A program made the position numbers and the translations under genes. Of a stretch of 64,000 bases of DNA, positions 44,706 to 52,514 are shown piece after piece. How positions within the stretch are numbered: the stretch's first letter is position 1; every line of letters starts with the position of its first letter. Origin of the DNA: Maccoyibacter sp900556645 (GTDB taxonomy: Bacteria > Bacillota > Clostridia > Lachnospirales > Lachnospiraceae); NCBI GenBank assembly GCA_958349535.1, contig CATWDJ010000001.1:1-64000 (forward strand), read 5' to 3'. The notes under the pieces were generated by a model. That model did no database searches, was not told where the DNA came from, and saw nothing but the letters and a program-made list of their open reading frames with translations.

Positions 44706-45506
44706 ATGGAAAAGCTGAACATTGCGATTGCAGATGATAACGAAAGAATGGTACGTCTTTTAGGCGATATAGTACGAAGCGATGAAGAATTACAGGTAAT
44801 AGGCACCGCAAAAGACGGTGTAGAAGCCTATGAATTGATAAAAACAGCAGAACCGGATGTAGTATTATTGGACATTGTGATGCCGAAAATGGACGGATTA
44901 GGAGTTATGGAAAAAGTAAACCGGGACAGCACCATCAAAAAACATCCGGCATTTATTATGATTAGTGCCATAGGTCAAGAAAAGATTACAGAAGATGCTT
45001 TCCGGTTGGGTGCAGATTATTATATTATGAAACCTTTTGACAATGATATGGTAATCAGTAGGATTAAAGACGTAAAAAATCGGAATTTGATTCGGGCAAC
45101 AGAAGTACGGAAGGTAAATCCGTATGAGAAGCAGGAAGAATTAAAGGAGCGAAATCTGGAGACCGATGTTACTACCATTATCCATGAAATCGGAGTGCCT
45201 GCACATATTAAGGGTTATCAGTATTTGCGGGAAGCAATCATCATGTCTGTGAATGATATGGAGATGCTGAATTCCATTACAAAGATTTTATATCCTACCA
45301 TTGCCAAAAAGTTTCAGACAACCCCAAGCCGTGTAGAACGTGCCATCCGCCATGCCATTGAAGTGGCTTGGAGTAGAGGAAAGATGGACACCATTGATGA
45401 GCTGTTCGGTTACACCATCAATAACGGAAAAGGAAAACCTACCAACTCAGAGTTTATCGCATTGATTGCAGATAAAATCAGATTGGAATATAAAACGAAT
45501 TCTTAG
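44706..45506 (+). CDS. spo0A: Sporulation master regulator Spo0A
   Basis: Response regulator that commits cells to sporulation. Receiver domain with acidic pocket D10-D11 and phospho-acceptor D56 (LLDIVMPKMDG), then the Spo0A-specific effector domain (about 145-266) with VTTIIHEIGVPAHIKGYQYL, KFQTTPSRVERAIRHAIEVAW and GKPTNSEFIALIADK, nearly unchanged among spore formers. ATG 44706 follows AGGAGGGACAGC. 266 residues. It is not next to spoIVB as usual; see findings. Confidence 0.97.
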   Translation: MEKLNIAIADDNERMVRLLGDIVRSDEELQVIGTAKDGVEAYELIKTAEPDVVLLDIVMPKMDGLGVMEKVNRDSTIKKHPAFIMISAIGQEKITEDAFRLGADYYIMKPFDNDMVISRIKDVKNRNLIRATEVRKVNPYEKQEELKERNLETDVTTIIHEIGVPAHIKGYQYLREAIIMSVNDMEMLNSITKILYPTIAKKFQTTPSRVERAIRHAIEVAWSRGKMDTIDELFGYTINNGKGKPTNSEFIALIADKIRLEYKTNS

Positions 45507-45572
45507 AGACTGGCTTTTAAAATACCTTCGGGTACGGTATAATGAAGTATATCGTACTGGGAGGTATTTTTT

Positions 45573-47015
45573 ATGAAGAAAGTGATGTTTGCAACGTCGG
45601 AGGCAGTACCTTATGTCAAAACGGGGGGACTTGCCGATGTTACCGGGTCTTTGCCGAAATATTTTGATAAAAAGAAGTTTGATGTGCGGGTTATTCTGCC
45701 GAAATATATGTGTATACTGCAAGAGAAAAAGCAGGAAATGGAGTATCTTTTTGATTTTACCATCTCGCTGGGATGGCGGGAGCAGTATGTAGGAATCTGG
45801 AAGGCAGAAAATGATGGCATCACTTATTATTTTATTGATAATGAGTTTTATTTTGGAGGCTGGAAGCCATATGGCAATATATATGAAGATGTTGAAAAGT
45901 TTGCGTTTTTTTCAAAAGCAATATTGGAAACTCTAAAGAGAATTGAGTTTCAGGCAGATATCATCCATTGTCACGATTGGCAGACCGGGCTGGTACCGGT
46001 CTATCTGGAAGAGTTTTATAGAAAAGATGACTTTTACCGGAACATGAAGACCGTTTTTACCATACATAACATGAAATTTCAGGGAAGGTGGAAGTTGGAA
46101 GAGGTTCGGGATATTACAGGGTTTCCCAAATCTCTCTTTACCCCGGATAAGCTGGAAACTTATGGAGAAGCCAATTACCTGAAGGGTGGAATTCTCTATT
46201 CGGATATCGTTACTACGGTCAGTGATAGCTATGCAAAAGAAATTATGACACGGGAGGGCGGTGAAGGTCTGGATGGGGTCATGAGAGAAAGAAGCTCTGC
46301 ACTTTTGGGTATTGTAAATGGAATCGACTATGAGGAATATAATCCCAAAACAGACATCTACATACCGTATCATTACAATACGGAGAATGTAGAACGCATA
46401 AAACCGAAAAATAAGGAAGAATTACAAAAAGAGATGGGATTGCCGGTAGAAAAAGATGCTTTTTTGATTGGTATCGTATCCCGGATGACCGACCAAAAAG
46501 GATTTGACTTAATCGATTATATTTTGGAGGAGATTCTGATATCCGATAAACAGATACAGTTTGTGGTCTTGGGAACCGGAGAAGAGCATTTTGAGAATAT
46601 GATACGCCATTATAGTTGGAAATACGGAAATCAAATGGTGTCGCTGATCAGTTATTCGGAAAAACATGCCCACCGGATTTATGCAGGTGCCGATGCTCTT
46701 TTAATGCCGTCGCTGTTTGAACCGTGTGGTTTAAGCCAGTTGATGAGCATGCGGTATGGAACCCTTCCTATGGTACGGGAGACCGGAGGACTGAAGGATA
46801 CGGTGGAACCCTACAATGAATATGAACAGACCGGAAACGGTTTCTCCTTTGCCAATTACAATGCCCATGAAATGTTACACATGATCCGTTATGCAAAGGA
46901 GACCTATTCCCAACATAAAAAAGAGTGGAATCAGATGGTAGTCCGTGCTATGAAGTGTGATTATTCATGGAAGGCTTCGGCGAATGAGTATGAGAAGCTT
47001 TATAATCAGTTATAG
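45573..47015 (+). CDS. glgA: Glycogen synthase (ADP-glucose)
   Basis: GT5 enzyme extending alpha-1,4-glucan. The N-terminal KTGGLADVTGSLPKYF (substrate Lys region), HCHDWQTGLVPVYL, and C-terminal MPSLFEPCGLSQLMSMRYGTLPMVRETGGLKDTV are diagnostic. 480 residues. No other glycogen genes are in the window. Its last 68 bases overlap, on the opposite strand, the end of a DUF5688-type gene. Confidence 0.95.
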   Translation: MKKVMFATSEAVPYVKTGGLADVTGSLPKYFDKKKFDVRVILPKYMCILQEKKQEMEYLFDFTISLGWREQYVGIWKAENDGITYYFIDNEFYFGGWKPYGNIYEDVEKFAFFSKAILETLKRIEFQADIIHCHDWQTGLVPVYLEEFYRKDDFYRNMKTVFTIHNMKFQGRWKLEEVRDITGFPKSLFTPDKLETYGEANYLKGGILYSDIVTTVSDSYAKEIMTREGGEGLDGVMRERSSALLGIVNGIDYEEYNPKTDIYIPYHYNTENVERIKPKNKEELQKEMGLPVEKDAFLIGIVSRMTDQKGFDLIDYILEEILISDKQIQFVVLGTGEEHFENMIRHYSWKYGNQMVSLISYSEKHAHRIYAGADALLMPSLFEPCGLSQLMSMRYGTLPMVRETGGLKDTVEPYNEYEQTGNGFSFANYNAHEMLHMIRYAKETYSQHKKEWNQMVVRAMKCDYSWKASANEYEKLYNQL

Positions 47016-47883
47016 AGTCGCTGTTTCGCTGATAGTAATAGGCATGGTCGGACAGAATTTCTTCCGGGGAAAGTTGGGTAAGGTTGACTTCCTGAATGAT
47101 GGCATCGTAGTGTAGGGATTTATTTTCCGAGGAATCGGGAATCAGAAGGACTTCATGAATACTGCTGGGAAGGATGATGAAATCACAGTCCATCCGTTTG
47201 GAAATGGATTCCAGCAGATGAGGATAGAGAATCACTGAAGCACCAAAAAGTTTGTCGCTGTTGGTTAGGACATAGAGAGTGGGAGGAGTCTCAGAGTCCG
47301 GTATGGCAATGAGGGAAGCGGGATCTAACAGAGTGAGAATATCGTCCAGATAATAGGGCAGGAGCTTGGGGGAATTTTCTTTGGCAAGGTCATAGAGTGT
47401 TTGGACATCGGTGTTCCAGTAGGAGAGATGATTCTGATGGATGAGGATGGTGGCATTTTCCCCCACAGTAATAGGAAAAAGATAATAAAAAACCACTGCT
47501 AAATCAAGAAAACGGATATGAGGAATTTCTTTTAGGAATTCCTCATTTTTTTCGTAGTGAATCAGCTTCATACAGATGTGGGGACGGACCGCAGAGAAGT
47601 CCGTAAAAAATCCGGTGTCGATGTTTTCCTGTGGCTGGGCGGAAATATAGGCAGCTTTGATTTGGGCTGTTATCTGGGAAAAGTCACTTCCACTTTGGTA
47701 TGCGTCATAGAAAGATTCCAGATAAATGGCGGGAGAGATATTCAGCCCCTTTCGGTGTATGGTAAGTCCCCGCAACACCACCTGATTGTTCTTTTGAACC
47801 GGTGTGATGGTAAGGGTGTAATCCTCTCCGAAATCCTTCTGAAGATGGGTCAGCAGTTCCTGTTGAAATTCAAAATATGTCAT
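46948..47883 (-). CDS. DUF5688-type protein, function unknown
   Basis: 311 residues, no signal or membrane segment. The pattern MTYFEFQQELLTHLQ, a central segment with NNQVVLRGLTIHRKG, ISPAIYLESFYDAYQSG and later NSDKLFGASVILYPHLLESI is one I recognise from proteins common in Lachnospiraceae and Ruminococcaceae; they often occur in multiple copies. The Ser/His/Asn-rich C-terminal tail is encoded by the strand opposite the end of glgA and is probably not structured. Role unknown. Confidence 0.75.
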   Translation of the reverse strand: MTYFEFQQELLTHLQKDFGEDYTLTITPVQKNNQVVLRGLTIHRKGLNISPAIYLESFYDAYQSGSDFSQITAQIKAAYISAQPQENIDTGFFTDFSAVRPHICMKLIHYEKNEEFLKEIPHIRFLDLAVVFYYLFPITVGENATILIHQNHLSYWNTDVQTLYDLAKENSPKLLPYYLDDILTLLDPASLIAIPDSETPPTLYVLTNSDKLFGASVILYPHLLESISKRMDCDFIILPSSIHEVLLIPDSSENKSLHYDAIIQEVNLTQLSPEEILSDHAYYYQRNSDSITDYKASHTHSPKPSMNNHTS

Positions 47884-47962
47884 AGAACCTCCTTATATTC
47901 TGTTGATATGATTGTAATTGTTTCATTTTATGGGATAAAATGTACGAATGTACGATAAGAAA

Positions 47963-47985
47963 ACCCACGCAAAGAATGCGTGGGT
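47963..47985 (-). terminator. Terminator of the pot operon
   Basis: ACCCACGC/GCGTGGGT stem with 7-base loop; on the minus strand it is followed by TTTTCTTATC. Confidence 0.8.
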
Positions 47986-48019
47986 TAAATGTAACATGGT
48001 TTTTAGAAAAAAGCAAGAG

Positions 48020-49072
48020 TTATTTTGCCTTTAATTCTTTCCAGAGGTTGTTATATAAGGTAATGGATTCGTCATCCAGACAACGATAAATCTCACAGTT
48101 ATTCAAGGTTTCTTCATCTGGGAAAATGGTTTTATCATTCTGAAGCTCAGGGTCTAACTTGTCATAAACTGCCTTGTTTGGAGTAGCATAGTAGACATAT
48201 TCAAAGTTTTTCATGGCAACATCCTCACGGCACAGGAAATCCAAGAATTTTTCCGCATTCTCCTGATTCTTACAGGTCTTAGGAATCAGCCATGAGTCAA
48301 TCCACATATTGGAACCCTCAGCAGGAACGGAGTAATCCAAATCTGGATTCATGGTTTCTGCATAGGCTGCTTCCCCGGAATAAACGAGAGCCATAGCAGC
48401 ATTTTCTGCAATCATTTCATCTCCGCATTCATCTACCAGATAAGCATAGACCAGAGGCTTCTGTTCCTCTAACATTTTCAAAGCTTCCTGCAATTCCTTT
48501 TCATCTGTGGAATTGGAAGAATAGCCTTTTAATTTTAAAGGAACTAAAAAGGTATCCCGTACACTATTTGCCATAATAATCTGATCTTTGTATTTCTCAT
48601 CCCAGAGGACATTCCAGCTTTGAACCTCGGAAGCATCTACCATTTTGGTATTGTAGAGAATACCTACCGTACCGAAGAAATATGGTACAGAGTATTTGTT
48701 TTCCGGATCAAAAGCTTTGGAGAATTCAAAATAGGAGTCATCTAGATTTTCTTTCAGAGGCATATTGGAAAAGTCTATTTCCAAAGCTTCTCCCTCGTTA
48801 ATCAGACGTTCCACCATATAATCGGAGGTACAGATAACGTCATAGTCAATGCCTCCGGCTTTATATTTGGTGTACATTTCTTCCGGGTTCACGTATTCCT
48901 CGTAATCCACATGGATTCCGGTTTCCTCCTCAAACATTTCGATGACCTCAGGGTCTACATATTTTCCGTAATTTAAAACGGTCAGGGTTTCCTTGCTGTC
49001 GGAAGAACCGCAGGCGGTCAGAGTAAAAATTGCGGCAATTCCAAGAGCCAGCATACATAGTTTTCTTTTCAT
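48020..49072 (-). CDS. potD: Spermidine/putrescine-binding lipoprotein
   Basis: Extracellular solute-binding protein. The lipobox LTAC puts the lipidated Cys at residue 21. TVLNYGKYVDPEVIEMFEEE, GTVGILYNTKMV and ALVYSGEAAYAETMNPDLDYSVPAEGSN segments and the acidic/aromatic pocket match PotD/PotF. 350 residues. Last gene of the operon. Polyamine specificity is by family; spermidine versus putrescine cannot be decided. Confidence 0.93.
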   Translation of the reverse strand: MKRKLCMLALGIAAIFTLTACGSSDSKETLTVLNYGKYVDPEVIEMFEEETGIHVDYEEYVNPEEMYTKYKAGGIDYDVICTSDYMVERLINEGEALEIDFSNMPLKENLDDSYFEFSKAFDPENKYSVPYFFGTVGILYNTKMVDASEVQSWNVLWDEKYKDQIIMANSVRDTFLVPLKLKGYSSNSTDEKELQEALKMLEEQKPLVYAYLVDECGDEMIAENAAMALVYSGEAAYAETMNPDLDYSVPAEGSNMWIDSWLIPKTCKNQENAEKFLDFLCREDVAMKNFEYVYYATPNKAVYDKLDPELQNDKTIFPDEETLNNCEIYRCLDDESITLYNNLWKELKAK

Positions 49073-49094
49073 AGTTTCCTCCTTTAGGATGTAA

Positions 49095-49883
49095 TTAAAT
49101 GCGGGAGACAGCCTCAGAGCTTTTTTTCGATGAGCGGTAATTCATCAAAAGCAGCAAAATGAGTGCAATCAAAAACAGGATAGTAGAGAGTGCGTACATT
49201 TCCGGCTTAATTCCCTTTTTCATTTCTGTATAAATCATGGTGGAGAGTGTGTTCACTCCGGCACCTTTCGTAAAATAAGTAATAGAAAAATCATCCAGTG
49301 ACATGGTAACCGCCATCAAAAAACCGGAAAACACACCGCCTTTGATATCGGGCCAGATAATCTTTCGGAAAGCATAAAAAGGAGTGGCACCCAAGTCTAA
49401 AGCCGCCTCATAGGTGTTGGGACTTAAAGAGTTCAGCTTTGGCAGCACATTCAGAATCACATAAGGGATGTTAAAGGTAATATGTGCAATCAAAACCGTG
49501 CTTACTCCCAATCGGGTAAATCGAATCAACAGCAGCATTAAAGAAATACCCGTTACGATGTCTGCGTTCAGCAAAGGGATATTGGTGGCTCCCAGCATAA
49601 TGGCTTTGCCCCGCCGTTTCATGGCATGAATACCCAAAGCTGCCATAGTTCCCAAAAGAGTGGCAATGATAGAAGCTGCCAGCATGATGGTAATGGTGGT
49701 ATAAAATGCCTCCATGATGACACGGCTTTTAAACAGCTCCTGATACCAGTGCAAGGTAAATCCTCCCCACTGTACCCGGGATTTTGAATTGTTAAAAGAC
49801 AGTACAATCAAAACACCGATTGGGAGGTAGAGGAAAAGAAAAATCAGGATTAAATAAATTCGTTCAATGCTCTTTTTTACCAT
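49095..49883 (-). CDS. potC: Polyamine ABC transporter permease PotC
   Basis: Six-helix permease of the PotC type, 262 residues. The EAA loop for coupling to PotA reads NTYEAALDLGATPFYAFRKIIWPDIKGG. ATG overlaps the potB stop by 7 bases, with GGGAGGG upstream. Confidence 0.93.
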   Translation of the reverse strand: MVKKSIERIYLILIFLFLYLPIGVLIVLSFNNSKSRVQWGGFTLHWYQELFKSRVIMEAFYTTITIMLAASIIATLLGTMAALGIHAMKRRGKAIMLGATNIPLLNADIVTGISLMLLLIRFTRLGVSTVLIAHITFNIPYVILNVLPKLNSLSPNTYEAALDLGATPFYAFRKIIWPDIKGGVFSGFLMAVTMSLDDFSITYFTKGAGVNTLSTMIYTEMKKGIKPEMYALSTILFLIALILLLLMNYRSSKKSSEAVSRI

Positions 49884-50701
49884 ACGGCAGTTCCCTCCCC
49901 ATCTTTTCCTTTTCCGTTCATAAATGCCATGGAAACCAGAACAAATACCATAAGCACCAGAGATAATCCAGAGCCAAGGTGCCAGTCCATGCCCTGCATA
50001 AAGGACTGTTCAATCACATTTCCGATTAAAAGTACTTTGCCGCCGCCCAGTAAGTCAGAGATGACAAAGGAGGTCAGGTCAGGTACGAATACCATGACAA
50101 TGCCGCTTATGACACCGGAGAGTGTAAGCGGAAAAATAATTTTAAAGAATACGGTGACATTATTGGCACCTAAATCCTTTGCAGCTTCGATGATATCCTT
50201 TCGGATACGCACCAGAGAGTTGTAAATAGGCAGAAGCATAAAAGGAAGGTAATCATATACCATGCCAAAGACTACTGCAGTCTGAGTGTTCATCAGGTTA
50301 ATTCCCGAAAATCCCAAGGACTGTAAAAAGGTATTGATAATACCGTTGTTGGAAAGCAGCATCTGCCATGCCAGAATACGCAGCATAAAATTCATCCACA
50401 TAGGAAGTACAAAAATAAACACAATAAAGCTGTGCTTCTGGATATGCAATCCATTTAAAATCATTGCAAGAGGATAGGACAACACCAGACAGATTAGTGT
50501 GGAAAGAATCCCCAGCTTCAAAGCCAAAAGTAGAGATTTTAAATGAATCGGTTCTGCAATGGCTGCAACATTTGAAAAAGTAAAAGCTCCGGCTGCATCG
50601 GTAAATGCATAGTAAAGAATCATAAGAACCGGAAGGATGATAAAGCCGATAATCCAGACAATATATGGTCCGGCTAAAAGCTGTCTGCTTCGTTTAACCA
50701 T
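49877..50701 (-). CDS. potB: Polyamine ABC transporter permease PotB
   Basis: Permease partner, 274 residues from ATG 50701, chosen because GAGGAGG lies about 11 bases upstream; a GTG at 50725 would include the ribosome binding site within the gene. EAA loop: DIIEAAKDLGANNVTVFFKIIFP. Overlaps the end of potA by 8 bases. Confidence 0.92.
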   Translation of the reverse strand: MVKRSRQLLAGPYIVWIIGFIILPVLMILYYAFTDAAGAFTFSNVAAIAEPIHLKSLLLALKLGILSTLICLVLSYPLAMILNGLHIQKHSFIVFIFVLPMWMNFMLRILAWQMLLSNNGIINTFLQSLGFSGINLMNTQTAVVFGMVYDYLPFMLLPIYNSLVRIRKDIIEAAKDLGANNVTVFFKIIFPLTLSGVISGIVMVFVPDLTSFVISDLLGGGKVLLIGNVIEQSFMQGMDWHLGSGLSLVLMVFVLVSMAFMNGKGKDGEGTAVW

Positions 50702-51767
50702 CGATTTCTGTTGCCTCCTCGTCACTGGATTCCGGTTTGTGCATAATCTGGATATTAAATGGAATTACCTGAATACCCACTTGAGAGCCTACTTCGTGTA
50801 GCTTTGTGGTGTGTACCAGCCATTCAAAACCATTTGCCTTTACCTCAATTTCATAGTGTACCCCTTTGAAAATAATGGAAGAAACCACTCCTTGGATAAT
50901 TCCATCTTCCGGGGCTACCAGCTCCACATCCTCCGGGCGGATAACCACGTCCACCGGCTGATTTTTGCCGAAACCTTCGTCTACACAAGGGAATCTGGTT
51001 CCCAGAATCTCTACCATACGATCTTCTAGCATGATACCGTCAATGATATTGCTGTCTCCGATAAAATCAGCAACAAAGGCGTTGACCGGTTCATTGTAAA
51101 TATCCTCCGGGGTTCCAATCTGCTGAATATATCCCTGATTCATAACCACAATGGAGTCGGACATGGTAAGAGCCTCCTCCTGATCATGGGTGACATAGAG
51201 GAAGGTAATACCCAGCTCATTTTTCAAACGAATCAACTCGTATTGCATATCCTGACGCAGCTTTAAGTCCAAAGCTCCCAAAGGTTCGTCTAAGAGAAGT
51301 ACCTTCGGCTCGTTGACGATGGCTCTTGCAATGGCAATACGCTGCTGTTGACCGCCGCTGAGGGAATCTACGGAACGATGTTCAAAGCCATCCAGATTTA
51401 CCAGTTTTAAGGCGTATTTGATTTTATCATCAATATAAGCCTTACTTTTTTTGCTGATTTTTAATCCGAAGGCAATGTTTTCTGCAATGCTCATATGAGG
51501 AAAAAGTGCATACTTTTGAAATACGGTATTTAACTTTCGCTCATTGGGTGCAAGGGTGGTAATGTCCTTGCCGTCAAAAAAAATCTTGCCGCTGTCCGGT
51601 GTCTCAAAACCGCCCAACAGGCGAAGGGTGGTGGTCTTTCCGCAACCGGAAGGTCCCAGCAAAGTCATAAACTCGTTTTCTTTGATATTCAGAGATAAAT
51701 CGTCTAAAACCGTTTCTCCGTCAAAGGATTTCGTAATATGTTCAAATGTAATAAAATCGTTGTTCAT
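50694..51767 (-). CDS. potA: Polyamine ABC transporter ATPase PotA
   Basis: Drives polyamine import. Walker A GPSGCGKTTTLRLLGG, Q-loop, signature LSGGQQQRIAIARA, Walker B VLLLDEPLGALD and the H-loop THDQEEAL are all canonical; the C-terminal TOBE regulatory domain (about 285-350) is present. 357 residues. Twelve bases after the XRE regulator gene. Confidence 0.95.
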   Translation of the reverse strand: MNNDFITFEHITKSFDGETVLDDLSLNIKENEFMTLLGPSGCGKTTTLRLLGGFETPDSGKIFFDGKDITTLAPNERKLNTVFQKYALFPHMSIAENIAFGLKISKKSKAYIDDKIKYALKLVNLDGFEHRSVDSLSGGQQQRIAIARAIVNEPKVLLLDEPLGALDLKLRQDMQYELIRLKNELGITFLYVTHDQEEALTMSDSIVVMNQGYIQQIGTPEDIYNEPVNAFVADFIGDSNIIDGIMLEDRMVEILGTRFPCVDEGFGKNQPVDVVIRPEDVELVAPEDGIIQGVVSSIIFKGVHYEIEVKANGFEWLVHTTKLHEVGSQVGIQVIPFNIQIMHKPESSDEEATEIDG

Positions 51768-51779
51768 GTTTGGTTCCTC

Positions 51780-52319
51780 CTAGAAGCTTGGCGGATTGGA
51801 TACCCAGATAAAAACAGCTTCTCTGGTGCCGCAGGCTTCAATGTGATGGCGTTTTAAGCCCTTTAAGTAAAATGATTCTCCCGCTTTTACGAGATAGCTT
51901 TTGGTTCCGTAGACAATACGGATAGTTCCCTTTAACACGTAGCCGAATTCTTCCGCTTCGCTGGGTTTTAATTCCATGGATTTTCCACCGGGGGAAAGGG
52001 TTATGCGGACAGGCTCCATCAGATTTTTCTGTGCATTGGGGATGACCCATTCGATTTTTGCATGGGATTCCTCATCTATCTTTGTAAAATAATCTTCTTT
52101 TTTAAAAACAATCTGTTCCGGTTCGTCATCTGCAAAAAATTCAGCGGGGGTAGTCCCCAGACATTGAATAATATCCAGAAGCGTTCCGATGGAAGGAGAG
52201 GTCAGATTTCGTTCCAACTGGGAGATAAATCCTTTGGAAAGCTCAGAACGGTCGGCAAGCTCCTGTTGCGTCAGACCGTAGTGAATACGAAGCTCTTTCA
52301 TACGATTTCCGATATCCAT
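51780..52319 (-). CDS. XRE-cupin transcriptional regulator of the pot operon
   Basis: 179 residues: N-terminal XRE helix-turn-helix (IGNRMKELRIHYGLTQQELA, then DRSELSKGFISQLERNLTSP) and C-terminal cupin (LSPGGKSMELKPSEAEEFGY, then VLKGTIRIVYGTKSYLVKAG). This PuuR-like arrangement often controls polyamine genes. ATG 52319 follows GAGGTG; an upstream in-frame TTG at 52331 lies too close to that site. It is the first gene of the operon, implying autoregulation. Confidence 0.88.
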   Translation of the reverse strand: MDIGNRMKELRIHYGLTQQELADRSELSKGFISQLERNLTSPSIGTLLDIIQCLGTTPAEFFADDEPEQIVFKKEDYFTKIDEESHAKIEWVIPNAQKNLMEPVRITLSPGGKSMELKPSEAEEFGYVLKGTIRIVYGTKSYLVKAGESFYLKGLKRHHIEACGTREAVFIWVSNPPSF

Positions 52320-52354
52320 AACACACCTCAAAATAAAGCTAATTGTAAATTGAA

Positions 52355-52412
52355 TGTTTAATGTTAATAAACAAACCGAGATTAATTATATAGGAAATGC
52401 ACAAAATGTCAA
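52355..52412 (-). promoter_or_regulatory. pot operon promoter and candidate operator
   Basis: On the minus strand TTGACA (plus 52407-52412), 16 bases, TATAAT (plus 52385-52390). Downstream, TGTTTA and TAAACA arms (52355-52373, 7-base centre) form a palindrome between the start point and the regulator gene, a natural site for the XRE protein. Confidence 0.65.
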
Positions 52413-52441
52413 GATGTTTTCAGGAATAAAATCGGAGGAAT

Positions 52442-52496
52442 TTGACAAAATACAATCTTAGACCTATAATAAGAAAAAGATACCCCTATGGGGTAT
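52442..52496 (+). promoter_or_regulatory. copA promoter with CsoR operator
   Basis: TTGACA (52442-52447), 17 bases, TATAAT (52465-52470) is a near-consensus promoter. ATACCCC-TAT-GGGGTAT at 52480-52496 is a G-tract/C-tract palindrome of the type bound by CsoR, placed about +10 to +26. Since csoR is in this operon, copper should relieve repression of the whole unit. Confidence 0.85.
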
Positions 52497-52514
52497 ACGG
52501 AAAAGGAGGCAGAT

